Positions 1 through 7,276 of a DNA stretch of 36,666 nucleotides are shown piece after piece. Position numbers and translations under genes: made by a program. Each line of letters opens with the position of its first letter. Positions within the stretch are counted from its first letter, which is position 1. This DNA is from an uncultured Spirochaetales bacterium (GTDB lineage Bacteria; Spirochaetota; Spirochaetia; DTKZ01), in the NCBI GenBank assembly GCA_937991975.1, contig CALKLC010000042.1:1-36666 (forward strand), in the 5' to 3' direction. The notes beneath the pieces are model-generated. The model was given only the letters and a program-made list of their open reading frames with translations. It had not been told where the DNA came from and searched no databases.

Positions 1-592
1 GCTCTAGATGGGAAACAATGTTGTCGATTCGGGACTGATCCAGGGTGGGTTTCTTTTCTTTGATATAGGAAGGGTCGAATCCCTGGGAACGGATCGCCTC
101 TTCCAATGTCTTGCCAAGGTACGTGCGTTCGAGGATGGCTGGGTCGTTCAGCCCAAAGGCAGCCTGGCTACCCTTGCAGACAGCTCCATAGCAGGCAGAT
201 TCCTCCCCCCTCCAGATCACCAGCTCCAACCGGCGTTTCAGCTTTTCCCACATAGGACGGAGCTGGAGAATCGCATCGAGGCCTGCCACGATGCCGGCTG
301 CCCCGTCGTAATTTCCCCCATGGGGTACGGTATCGAGGTGCGACCCTACCTGAACGGTTTCAGAGGCGCCTCCCGGAGTGGAAAGAAACAGGTTCCCGAT
401 CCCGTCCCACGTTGCCCGCATTCCCGCCTTTTCCGCGATCCTCTGCATCACTTCCATCGCTCGAGTTTCCTCGTTGGACCAGGCGGCCCGGGTAAATCCT
501 TCTTCCCGTGAAGAACCAAGGTTCCCGATTTTTTCCAGTTGGGAAAAAATTTCTTCGATTCTCTGTTTCGTACTTTCAATGAGTCTGGGCAT
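1..592 (-). CDS. M20-family amidohydrolase (allantoate / N-carbamoyl-amino-acid hydrolase type), 3' end cut off
   Basis: This gene is missing from the ORF track because it runs off the left edge without a stop codon. I translated the reverse strand from the ATG at 592 and obtained about 197 residues. The M20 metal motif GSHLDTVPHGGNYDG lies near residues 83-97, with His85 and Asp96 as likely metal ligands. WRGEESACYG near 127-136 carries the catalytic/metal Glu pair. The 'GG-YDG-AG' form is typical of the allantoate amidohydrolase, beta-ureidopropionase and N-carbamoyl-L-amino-acid hydrolase branch rather than of dipeptidases. Members hydrolyse carbamoyl or ureido groups in purine, pyrimidine or hydantoin breakdown. 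The exact substrate cannot be told, and the C-terminal half is outside the window. It diverges from the lipoprotein gene at 680. Confidence 0.85.
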   Translation of the reverse strand, partial: MPRLIESTKQRIEEIFSQLEKIGNLGSSREEGFTRAAWSNEETRAMEVMQRIAEKAGMRATWDGIGNLFLSTPGGASETVQVGSHLDTVPHGGNYDGAAGIVAGLDAILQLRPMWEKLKRRLELVIWRGEESACYGAVCKGSQAAFGLNDPAILERTYLGKTLEEAIRSQGFDPSYIKEKKPTLDQSRIDNIVSHLE

Positions 593-611
593 GCTTTGTT
601 CCGTTCCCTGT

Positions 612-641
612 ACTATGCATGGAAGTGATGGGAAAAGTCAA
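612..641 (-). promoter_or_regulatory. Putative promoter of the M20 hydrolase gene
   Basis: Read on the minus strand, TTGACT at 641-636 is followed after 18 bases by CATAGT at 617-612, about 20 bases ahead of the ATG. The -35 matches the sigma-70 consensus at 5 of 6 positions and the -10 at 4 of 6. A purine-rich agggaa lies between it and the start codon. It is back to back with the promoter of the plus-strand lipoprotein gene. Confidence 0.45.
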
Positions 642-643
642 CC

Positions 644-673
644 TTGCTAGGAGTTGCGGTTCTGTGGTAGGAT
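644..673 (+). promoter_or_regulatory. Putative extended -10 promoter, predicted leaderless transcript
   Basis: TTGCTA (644-649), an 18-base spacer and TAGGAT (668-673) preceded by TGG form an extended -10 promoter. The -10 ends only six bases before the ATG at 680, so transcription should begin at or within a base or two of the start codon. No Shine-Dalgarno sequence is present. The same layout recurs at 6554 and 6594. Confidence 0.5.
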
Positions 674-679
674 CTTCCT

Positions 680-1093
680 ATGCGGTTTGTACGGTCTGGT
701 AGCGTGTGGCACGTTTTATTAGGCATCCCCTTATTCCTCTTGGTCCTTGGATCCTGTAGCTCCACTCCTCCCGTAATCCCGGAAGGGCTCACTCCCATGC
801 AGTTCTTTCAGCGGGCACAGGAAGAGTCGGACAATTACCGGTGGGACAACGCGTTGCTGTACTATAAGACATTTCTGGAGCGGTACCCGGACGATCTTCC
901 AAATGTTCTGGCGGCCCGGTACGAAATCGCCTTTATCCACTATAAAAAAGAACAGTATGCTGAATCGAAGAAACTCTTTGAAGAACTGTTAGAGACTTAC
1001 AAGAAGTTCGAAAACCCTCTTGCTGTCCCCCAATGGCCGAGAGTGCTGGCAGAAAAGGTCTTGAGGAAGATCCAGGAAAAAACACGTCTTTAA
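680..1093 (+). CDS. Small TPR lipoprotein, BamD/YbgF-like
   Basis: A 137-residue protein. Residues 10-25 are a hydrophobic signal segment ending in the lipobox LGSC with Cys26 as the lipidated residue, so it should be anchored to a membrane. The rest (FFQRAQEESDNYRWDNALLYYKTFLERYPDD and the following repeat) is tetratricopeptide-like, about two to three repeats. This resembles the N-terminal part of BamD/YfiO-type outer-membrane assembly lipoproteins, but at 137 aa it is much shorter than BamD (about 240 aa), so I call only the fold. It ends 14 bases from the convergent vWA gene. The start is supported by the promoter immediately upstream, not by a ribosome binding site. Confidence 0.75.
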   Translation: MRFVRSGSVWHVLLGIPLFLLVLGSCSSTPPVIPEGLTPMQFFQRAQEESDNYRWDNALLYYKTFLERYPDDLPNVLAARYEIAFIHYKKEQYAESKKLFEELLETYKKFENPLAVPQWPRVLAEKVLRKIQEKTRL

Positions 1094-1107
1094 TGGATCA
1101 ACATACT

Positions 1108-2280
1108 TTAGTGGGGCAATATAATCGTGTACACCAGGATATTCCTCTCTTCCGCATCCCGTTTCACCATCTCTTCGGTAATCTTTCCTCTTGGGATGGG
1201 ATGGGGAGGAGCGTCTCCGATTACGATGATTACCCGGCTTTCCGCTTCCCATTTGTAGTTGTGGATGGCGGCGTAGATCCCTTCATGAACGGCTTCGGGA
1301 ATATCCCTTCCGCCCGCTACCCGTACAGAATCCACCATTCTCTGGAGTTGGTTCAAATCACTGGTAAAGGGTAAAGAACGGGTAAGGTACTCCTCCATAT
1401 AATCACGGTACAGGGTCAATCCAATTCGAACCTTATCGAACCCTTTGATCCTCTCGGCAACCATAGGAACCAGCAGTTTACGGATGTGGGGGATGTCGTC
1501 TTCCATGCTCTGGGTAGTGTCGAGGGTGATTACCATATCGAGGGTTCTTCCTTTCTGTTTTTCCATGATGGCGGCGATCTTGTCGATCATGTCCTTTTCG
1601 CCGGTGGATTCGAAGGTCTCTCCCCTGGTTTCCTCTGTAATCTTCGAGAACTCTTCTTTCACATCAGGCATGATTTTTTCTGTTTTCGGTAAGGGGATGG
1701 AACGCTGGAGGATTCGAAACACGAAGGGGTTGTCTTTGAAAGGACCTGTGTAATCCGCATGAGGTTTCTCAAAAGCACGGATGTTAAGGAAGGTGCCATC
1801 TACTACCTCTATTTCACCCTGCCGGCTCCACGGATACCCGTATTCCAGCACGTAAGGGATGAAGATGTGAAAAGCGAGGCCGAACACTTCATCCGGTTCA
1901 GGGGTAGAGTCTACCAGGAAATACCGTCCTGGCCCTGGAACGAGGGTTTGGCCGTTCAGGATCCGTATCTCATCCCCATTGGTGGGATTGTAGGATTTTG
2001 CCCGGTAGGCATAACTGGCGGCCTTCCGGCCCGGGTCTTCGGTAGATTCTGTTAAGAGTACTGAACCGATACCCGGCTTCTTTCTGATCCAGAGGTGGTA
2101 CCCCCCTTCCAGGCTGAGTTCGATCCGCAGATCATGCTGCGTTAAGCTGAGTGTTTCAAGCCCTTCTCCTTTTAGGCCCCCCCTAAAAGATTCGGTTGCT
2201 TGATCTTCTGTGAACCCGCCGATTACCGCTAGAAAGAGGTAGCACACCCCCCAGAGTGTTCCGATCAGGCTCTTCTTCAT
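1108..2280 (-). CDS. Secreted von Willebrand factor A domain protein
   Basis: A 390-residue protein with an N-terminal signal peptide or membrane anchor (about residues 1-22). A roughly 200-residue region of unknown fold follows, then a C-terminal vWA domain from about residue 245. The MIDAS metal-site motif is DTTQSM (the D-x-T-x-S form of DxSxS), preceded by the hydrophobic strand DMVITL. A later strand, VIIVIGDAPPH, is typical of vWA domains. Function is likely divalent-metal-dependent protein binding in the periplasm or at the surface; the partner is unknown. It is the last gene of the minus-strand run after glmS, 45 bases from the preceding gene. Homologues probably exist in other spirochaetes, but that is recall, not a search. 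Confidence 0.75.
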   Translation of the reverse strand: MKKSLIGTLWGVCYLFLAVIGGFTEDQATESFRGGLKGEGLETLSLTQHDLRIELSLEGGYHLWIRKKPGIGSVLLTESTEDPGRKAASYAYRAKSYNPTNGDEIRILNGQTLVPGPGRYFLVDSTPEPDEVFGLAFHIFIPYVLEYGYPWSRQGEIEVVDGTFLNIRAFEKPHADYTGPFKDNPFVFRILQRSIPLPKTEKIMPDVKEEFSKITEETRGETFESTGEKDMIDKIAAIMEKQKGRTLDMVITLDTTQSMEDDIPHIRKLLVPMVAERIKGFDKVRIGLTLYRDYMEEYLTRSLPFTSDLNQLQRMVDSVRVAGGRDIPEAVHEGIYAAIHNYKWEAESRVIIVIGDAPPHPIPRGKITEEMVKRDAEERNILVYTIILPH

Positions 2281-2325
2281 ACTTCTAACATCGGCGATTT
2301 TTCTCGGCTTCTGTAAAGGAGGAGA

Positions 2326-2850
2326 TTACTTTGTCTCGACGAAAGCGGGGAATGGAGGTTCACCAGGCCCAATGTTCTGGTAGAATGTGGAAATACGGTT
2401 CCAGAGGGGTTCGAGGAGTTGGCATCGCCAGGATTCTGCGGGAACAATGAAGAGTACACTGAACCCGAGGGGGGAAAGAGCCATCAGGGCTTCGGGGTTG
2501 TCAGGTTTCACCTGGTAGAAAGGAATAGCCCCGCACCGAACAGGAATCCAGGATTCCAGGGGAGGAATGGCCTGACGAATAAAGTAAACTGCGATGGAAG
2601 AACCCCGATACTGGTATCTAGCCAGCTCGTATGGAATGGCGTTTATACTGAGATAGGGGAGTCCCCTACCCAGCATAGGCCCCTCTACAAACACGGCTCT
2701 CTTCTCATCAGTTGACATAGCTTTCAATTCTACACCTGAATTCACCTGGGTGATGGATTGAGCGACAGATCGGGTAGGAGTGCTTAGTAATACAGTGCAA
2801 AGTAATACTGTGGCTGGGCGAAGGGCGCCCAGGTGAAAAAGGGATCTCAT
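2326..2850 (-). CDS. Hypothetical secreted protein
   Basis: A 174-residue protein I do not recognise. Residues 1-31 (MRSLFHLG then a hydrophobic stretch ending SVAQS) look like a cleavable signal peptide, so it is probably exported. The mature part has no motif I can name and only two cysteines. Its ATG overlaps the glmS stop codon by four bases (ATGA), so translation is probably coupled to glmS, and the vWA gene follows after 45 bases. The arrangement suggests a shared transcript with a cell-envelope theme, but the role is unknown. Confidence 0.65.
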   Translation of the reverse strand: MRSLFHLGALRPATVLLCTVLLSTPTRSVAQSITQVNSGVELKAMSTDEKRAVFVEGPMLGRGLPYLSINAIPYELARYQYRGSSIAVYFIRQAIPPLESWIPVRCGAIPFYQVKPDNPEALMALSPLGFSVLFIVPAESWRCQLLEPLWNRISTFYQNIGPGEPPFPAFVETK

Positions 2851-4673
2851 TCCACCGTTACGCTTTTTGCAAGGTTCCGCGGCTGATCCACGTTATGACC
2901 CAGCTCCAGGGCGCAATGGTAGGCAAAAAGCTGTAGAGGAACCACCATCAGAAAGGGGTACAGGAGTTCATGGGTAGGAGGGATGAAGATACAGTCATCG
3001 GCGATTCGAGCTACCTCTTCGTCGCCTTCCACCGTTAGAGCAATCACTTTCCCCTTGCGGGCTTTCACTTCCTTCATGTTGGAGATGACCTTTTCCCGTA
3101 ACATGTCATCGGGAACGAGGAACACACTGGGGGTGTTTTCGTTGATCAAGGCAATAGGGCCGTGCTTGATTTCCGCAGCGCTGTACCCTTCCGCGTGGAT
3201 GTAAGAGATTTCTTTCAATTTTAAGGCCCCTTCCAGGGCCACGGGATAGTTCAACCCCCTTCCTAAAAAGAGGAAGTTCGGATAGATGGAGTACTTTTTT
3301 GCCAGGTTCTTTACATGGAAGTTCGTCTGCAAGGTTTTGGAGACCAATTGGGGTAATTCTTCCAGATGCTGGATATAAGCTTTCCCCATTTCATACGACA
3401 TATCCCGCATCCGGGCGATGAGGAGAGTGAAAAGGTAGAACACGGCCAGCTGGCTGGTAAAGGCCTTGGTAGAGGCAACGGCTATTTCCGGCCCGGAGTG
3501 GATATAGATTCCTCCATCTGACTCTCTCGGTATGGTGGAACCTACTACGTTGCAGACCCCCAGTACCCGGGCGCCCTTCCGTTTCAGTTCCCGCATGGCA
3601 TAGAGGGTGTCGGCTGTCTCTCCCGATTGGGATACGGCAAAGTAGAGAGTGTTCCGCTCCACGATAGGATTGCGGTACCGAAGCTCAGAGGCCAGTTCTG
3701 CCGAAGCGGGGATCCGGGCAACGGATTCCAGCAGGTAGGAAGCTACCAACCCCGCATGGTAGGAAGTTCCCGCGGCTATGATCTTGATTCTTTCGATCGC
3801 GAGAAGTTCCCGGTTCGTCATGTTGAGACCGCCGAACTTCGCTGTCATGTATTCCTTGTCGATCCGTCCCTGCATGGCTCGCTTGATGGATTCCGGCTGC
3901 TCGAAGATCTCCTTCTCCATGAAGTGGGCATATCCGTCTTTTTCGATTTCCTGCAATTCCCAGGAGATGTAGTCGATCTTGCGGTCCAGAATCCTGTCCG
4001 TCCCATCGGTAAGCCTGTACCCTTCAGGGGTGATGGTTACCACATTCCCATCTTCCAGATAGATCACCTGTTTGGTGTAGGCGATCATGGCGGTGACATC
4101 CGAGGCCAGGAACATCTCCTTGTTTCCGATTCCCAGGATGAGGGGAGAGCCGTTCCGGGCTCCCACGATCTTGTTCGGTTCTTTCGCATGGATACAGACA
4201 ATCCCATAGGTCCCTTTCAGGAGTTTGATGGTTTTCTTTACGGCCAGTTCCAGATCCCCTTCGTAGAAGGTAGAAACCAGATGGGCAATCACTTCGGAGT
4301 CTGTTTCCGAACGGAACACGTGCCCCTCAGAGAGGAGCTTTTCTTTCAAGGCGGCATAGTTTTCGATAATCCCATTGTGGGCTATGGCGATATCTCCCGC
4401 GCAATTCACGTGTGGATGGGCATTCGTGTCATTCACCTCCCCATGGGTGGCCCACCGGGTATGACCGATCCCATACGCACCCTGGAGCGCGGAAGGAATG
4501 ACTTTCTGCAGATCCGCGATCTTTCCTTTTCGTTTCACCACGGTAAGTGTACCCGTATAATCCCCTACCGCGATCCCGGCCGAATCATACCCCCGATACT
4601 CCATCCGCTTCAAAGCTTCCACGAGGATGTCTACTGTATTACCTGGTCCGCAGTACCCGATGATTCCGCACAT
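2847..4673 (-). CDS. glmS: Glutamine-fructose-6-phosphate aminotransferase (isomerizing)
   Basis: A full-length 608-residue GlmS, the usual family length. It converts fructose-6-phosphate and glutamine to glucosamine-6-phosphate, the entry step to UDP-GlcNAc for peptidoglycan. The N-terminus MCGIIGYCG places the nucleophile Cys2 of the class II glutaminase domain, and GHTRWATHG is also present. Two SIS sugar-isomerase domains follow (AAGTSYHAGL, SQSGETADT, LGRGLNYPVALEGALKLKE). The C-terminus ends in the canonical DQPRNLAKSVTVE. It is transcribed from a candidate promoter about 80 bases upstream. The leader is too short for a glmS ribozyme. Confidence 0.97.
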   Translation of the reverse strand: MCGIIGYCGPGNTVDILVEALKRMEYRGYDSAGIAVGDYTGTLTVVKRKGKIADLQKVIPSALQGAYGIGHTRWATHGEVNDTNAHPHVNCAGDIAIAHNGIIENYAALKEKLLSEGHVFRSETDSEVIAHLVSTFYEGDLELAVKKTIKLLKGTYGIVCIHAKEPNKIVGARNGSPLILGIGNKEMFLASDVTAMIAYTKQVIYLEDGNVVTITPEGYRLTDGTDRILDRKIDYISWELQEIEKDGYAHFMEKEIFEQPESIKRAMQGRIDKEYMTAKFGGLNMTNRELLAIERIKIIAAGTSYHAGLVASYLLESVARIPASAELASELRYRNPIVERNTLYFAVSQSGETADTLYAMRELKRKGARVLGVCNVVGSTIPRESDGGIYIHSGPEIAVASTKAFTSQLAVFYLFTLLIARMRDMSYEMGKAYIQHLEELPQLVSKTLQTNFHVKNLAKKYSIYPNFLFLGRGLNYPVALEGALKLKEISYIHAEGYSAAEIKHGPIALINENTPSVFLVPDDMLREKVISNMKEVKARKGKVIALTVEGDEEVARIADDCIFIPPTHELLYPFLMVVPLQLFAYHCALELGHNVDQPRNLAKSVTVE

Positions 4674-4759
4674 TCTATAGCCTCTACTATGGTAAGGTTA
4701 AAGGGCCCTATAGTGCCCCTCTAGTGAACTGTAATCAACATACATTTTTCATCTACATT

Positions 4760-4765
4760 ATTATA
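4760..4765 (-). promoter_or_regulatory. Candidate -10 box for glmS
   Basis: On the minus strand a perfect TATAAT lies at 4765-4760, just beyond the crp-like stop codon, giving a leader of about 80 bases to the glmS ATG. No good -35 is seen 16-18 bases upstream, where the sequence is inside the end of the crp-like gene. The leader contains a short GC-rich inverted repeat (gggc...gccc) of unclear meaning. Confidence 0.4.
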
Positions 4766-4771
4766 CCGCAA

Positions 4772-5398
4772 TCAAAGTTGGATTTCCGATGAAGCACCCG
4801 ATCTCTCCCGCAAGGCTTGTGCGTTCACCAGAAGAAGAGTATTCCCTTCTCTTTTTAAGATCCCTTCCGATATCAGGCGTTGAACGATTCCTTCAACTTC
4901 CAGTAAAGGCGTTTCGAGGGAAAGGGAAATTTCCTCTGTAGTTTTGTCAAAGAGGAGAGAATCCCTGGAAACCTCTTCGAAGGCATACACAAGATGGAGA
5001 GCGATAAGAGCGGGGGCATTCTTTCGTTTCAATTGCTGGATCTGCATGTTGGCATGCTGAAGGCGGCGACAGAGCTTATCGATGATGTTCATCGCAATCT
5101 TCGAGTTCTTTTCGATCATGCTCCGGAAACCCTGCCGGTCGAAGGCTAAGAGGTGAGTGTCAGTGACTGTCTGGGCTGTGGCGGTCCGGCGGATCCGGTT
5201 TACGATGGCCATTTCGCCGAAGAAGTCCCCCTTTCCCAGGATAGCCAGCACATGGTCTTTGTTGCCAATAGACTTGCTGATCTTGACCTTCCCCTCCTGG
5301 ATGATAAACATCTCGTTCCCCTCATCTCCCTCACGAAAGATTACCGTACCTGCAGGAATCACATGTCCGTATTTTTCGAACAGAAGGTTGTCACTCAT
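4772..5398 (-). CDS. Cyclic-nucleotide-binding Crp/Fnr-family protein
   Basis: A protein of 208 residues from the ATG at 5398; the ORF track starts five codons earlier. The N-terminal half is a cNMP-binding beta-barrel: GTVIFREGDEGNEMFIIQEGKVKI, then GKGDFFGEMAIVNRIRRTATAQT, where FGE(M)A...RTATA matches the phosphate-binding cassette of CAP-type domains. A long helix follows (the dimer helix, IIDKLCRRLQHANMQIQQL). The C-terminal segment (TTEEISLSLETPLLEVEGIVQRLISEGILKREGNTLLL) looks like a winged helix but lacks a clear Crp signature, so DNA binding is likely but unproven. The start is moved because a strong promoter overlaps the upstream ATG. A class III cyclase lies 15 kb away in the same window. 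Confidence 0.85.
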   Translation of the reverse strand: MSDNLLFEKYGHVIPAGTVIFREGDEGNEMFIIQEGKVKISKSIGNKDHVLAILGKGDFFGEMAIVNRIRRTATAQTVTDTHLLAFDRQGFRSMIEKNSKIAMNIIDKLCRRLQHANMQIQQLKRKNAPALIALHLVYAFEEVSRDSLLFDKTTEEISLSLETPLLEVEGIVQRLISEGILKREGNTLLLVNAQALRERSGASSEIQL

Positions 5399-5411
5399 AC
5401 TTTCTATACCC

Positions 5412-5440
5412 ATTATAGAGTTCGGCCTGTTAGGTGTCCA
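5412..5440 (-). promoter_or_regulatory. Strong sigma-70-type promoter of the crp-like gene
   Basis: On the minus strand TGGACA (5440-5435), a 17-base spacer and a perfect TATAAT (5417-5412). The -10 overlaps the ATG at 5413 that opens the longer ORF, so that ATG should lie upstream of the transcription start. This favours the ATG at 5398, with a leader of only about seven bases. Confidence 0.65.
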
Positions 5441-5520
5441 GGGTTAGGCGCACAGCCCTGTTTAGAACACAGCATGCCAAATAATAATTTTAAACCCCTA
5501 TTAGCCTATAAGGGGCCGCC

Positions 5521-5539
5521 ACAATTTTGGCACCACTTA
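5521..5539 (+). repeat. Intergenic repeat, copy 1 of 3
   Basis: The 19-mer acaattttggcaccactta occurs here exactly, again at 11395-11413 (same strand) and at 30876-30894 (opposite strand). All three copies lie between genes. This copy is between the AEC permease stop and the promoter of the crp-like gene. Similarity to copy 3 continues for about 13 further bases on the 'caatt' side with mismatches. Confidence 0.9.
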
Positions 5540-5548
5540 TTTATCATT

Positions 5549-6547
5549 TCAGATCTGCGAAGCGAGGAATAGTATCCCCGGTAACAGTACCATATAGGAC
5601 ACGGTAGTGGTGAGCCAGGTTGAGTTGGCCAGATCTACATCGAACCCGTAGATGGCAGGAGGAATAGCGGCGAGGAACGCAACGGGTGAAAAAGACACGA
5701 TCACGAGGGTTTTCAGGGGCAGACCGCCCCGGATGGACCCAAACCCGAGGAGGATTCCGATGGGTATCAGACACGCGGGTACAAAGAGGAATTTGATGAG
5801 GTGAACCAGAATGATTTCCTTCCTGTACTGACCGATAGCCCCGATTTTCAACGTCAATCCGATGGCCAGACCAAAAAGAACGGTGATGACAGGAACCAGG
5901 ATATGGGAAAGCTGGTACATGAACTGGGGTTTCGGTATCCCGGATAGCCTCAGGAGGGTTCCAATCAGCACAGCACCGAGGGGAAAGAATGCCACCTTCT
6001 TTTCCAGAAGAATCCGTGGATGGAATCGAAAGGAGGACAGGTTCGCCTTACTGATGGCATAACTGAGGGGAAACCCGAGAGTGTAGTAGAGAGGCTGTTC
6101 GAACAGGGCGTAGATCTGTATATAGGCGAATCCCTCTTCTCCATAGAGGACAAAGGCGATAAACGCAGCGAGGGCGCTGATATTGTAGAACATGCTGCTG
6201 GAAAAGAAGGATCCAGCCCGGTACGGTTCGATCCGGAACCGGCGGATACAGAGAACCGCAGCCAATCCGCCTAGAAATAAGGATCCCGCTCCCAGAAGGG
6301 AAAACAGAGCCAGCTTCCCTGAAGCTGGAGCGAAGCTCCAGAGGGAACTGATGGCTGCGAGAGGCAGGAGGGCCATCACGGCAACCTGTTTCATCCGGTC
6401 GGAAAGGACACGGGGGGAAAGGAACTGTTCGAGGGACAGGGGAATGCGTCGTTCCCGAGAAAGAACGAAAAAAGAGTAAAACCGCTGAAGCATGTACCCC
6501 AACAAGACAGATCCAAAACTGATCGCTAGAATATAAGCAACTTGCAT
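5549..6547 (-). CDS. AEC-family (auxin efflux carrier-like) permease
   Basis: Real start taken at the ATG at 6547, giving 332 residues. The ORF track begins 68 codons earlier with a hydrophilic stretch that overlaps the divergent promoter and the TPR gene. The protein is hydrophobic throughout with about ten predicted membrane spans, starting MQVAYILAISFGSVLLGYML. Two halves of five spans are separated by a polar loop. The middle and C-terminal spans (GAVLIGTLLRLSGIP..., PVITVLFGLAIGLTLK, VSFSPVAFLAAIPPAIYGFD) fit the bacterial AEC family of organic-anion or malonate/malate-type carriers. The substrate cannot be read from sequence. It diverges from the TPR gene at 6608 across a 60-base gap. 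Confidence 0.75.
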   Translation of the reverse strand: MQVAYILAISFGSVLLGYMLQRFYSFFVLSRERRIPLSLEQFLSPRVLSDRMKQVAVMALLPLAAISSLWSFAPASGKLALFSLLGAGSLFLGGLAAVLCIRRFRIEPYRAGSFFSSSMFYNISALAAFIAFVLYGEEGFAYIQIYALFEQPLYYTLGFPLSYAISKANLSSFRFHPRILLEKKVAFFPLGAVLIGTLLRLSGIPKPQFMYQLSHILVPVITVLFGLAIGLTLKIGAIGQYRKEIILVHLIKFLFVPACLIPIGILLGFGSIRGGLPLKTLVIVSFSPVAFLAAIPPAIYGFDVDLANSTWLTTTVSYMVLLPGILFLASQI

Positions 6548-6553
6548 GGATCC

Positions 6554-6582
6554 ACTATACCAAAAAACACTTTTCCCTTGAA
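6554..6582 (-). promoter_or_regulatory. Putative extended -10 promoter of the AEC permease, predicted leaderless
   Basis: On the minus strand TTCAAG (6582-6577), 17 bases, then TATAGT (6559-6554) preceded by TGG. The -10 ends six bases before the ATG at 6547, so the mRNA would start at about the A of the ATG. No ribosome binding site is visible. Confidence 0.45.
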
Positions 6583-6590
6583 AGCGGTTG

Positions 6591-6599
6591 TGGTATGAT
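6591..6599 (+). promoter_or_regulatory. Putative extended -10 promoter of the TPR operon, predicted leaderless
   Basis: TGG-TATGAT (6591-6599) is an extended -10. The ATG follows eight bases later at 6608. The region 16-18 bases upstream has no convincing -35, as is common for extended -10 promoters. There is no Shine-Dalgarno sequence ahead of the ATG. Confidence 0.45.
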
Positions 6600-6607
6600 C
6601 CCTTTCC

Positions 6608-7276
6608 ATGGTGAATCTGTTTGGATTCCTGTTCCTTCGATTCTGGGAACGGGCAGCCCTCAACAACTTTGTTCTTGGACGGTATGCGAAGGCAGAGGAG
6701 TATTTCCGAAAGATCCAATCTGTCCAACCGAACAAAATGGGGTTGGGGCACAATATCGGCCTTGTGTGCCTTGCCCAGGAACGGTATGAAGAGGCAGAAA
6801 AGGAGTTCCTGAGGGAACTGGAACGGTTCGGTGAAACCTACATTCGTCTGAAAACGTTGGGAGATCTGTATTACCTCTGGGGAAAGCGGGCTGAATGTGC
6901 CAGGTACTACCAGAATGCTCTTCCGGTATGTGAACAGGAGGCAGACCGGAAGCTCATCCAGAAGAGGATCGAGTATGCCTCAAATCCTGAATCCTTTGAA
7001 AGGGCGATGAAGAGTTACCAGGCCCTGAAGAAAGGGAATGCCTGTATGGCTGAAAAGCGTTTCGAAGAAGCCAGTGAAGAGTTCGAACGAGCGGTGCAGC
7101 TGGATCCTTTTAACTTCCAGGCATGGAACAATATAGGTGCCGTGGAGCTGAACTATCGAAAGAACCCTGCCCGTGCAGTCGAATGTTTTCTGCGGGCAGT
7201 GGAATATACCAGTTTACCTGCCATCCATAACAACCTCAAGCGGGCCCAGGCAATGCTGGGGAAGGAGAAACGGTGA
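6608..7276 (+). CDS. Tetratricopeptide-repeat protein
   Basis: 222 residues made almost wholly of helical TPR units: FVLGRYAKAEEYFRKIQSVQPN, LAQERYEEAEKEFLRELERFG, DLYYLWGKRAECARYYQNAL, MAEKRFEEASEEFERAVQLDPFNFQAWNNIGAVEL, and a final degenerate unit. No signal peptide or lipobox is clear; the first 15 residues are mildly hydrophobic but contain Arg and Glu. It is therefore probably a cytoplasmic protein-protein interaction module. The stop codon overlaps the glycerate kinase start (TGATG), so it heads an operon with the kinase and the two chromate-transporter proteins. The partner is unknown. Confidence 0.8.
   Translation: MVNLFGFLFLRFWERAALNNFVLGRYAKAEEYFRKIQSVQPNKMGLGHNIGLVCLAQERYEEAEKEFLRELERFGETYIRLKTLGDLYYLWGKRAECARYYQNALPVCEQEADRKLIQKRIEYASNPESFERAMKSYQALKKGNACMAEKRFEEASEEFERAVQLDPFNFQAWNNIGAVELNYRKNPARAVECFLRAVEYTSLPAIHNNLKRAQAMLGKEKR

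Noticed and set aside
4674-4771. glmS ribozyme ahead of glmS
   Set aside because: Only about 80 bases lie between the -10 box and the glmS ATG, which is too short for the roughly 150-170-base ribozyme, and no matching pseudoknot sequence was seen.
5521-5545. tggcac inside the 19-nt repeat as a sigma-54 -24 element
   Set aside because: The -12 position, five bases after tggcac, should read ttgc. Copies 1, 2 and 3 read attt, aaag and aaat, so the GC essential to sigma-54 promoters is absent in every copy.
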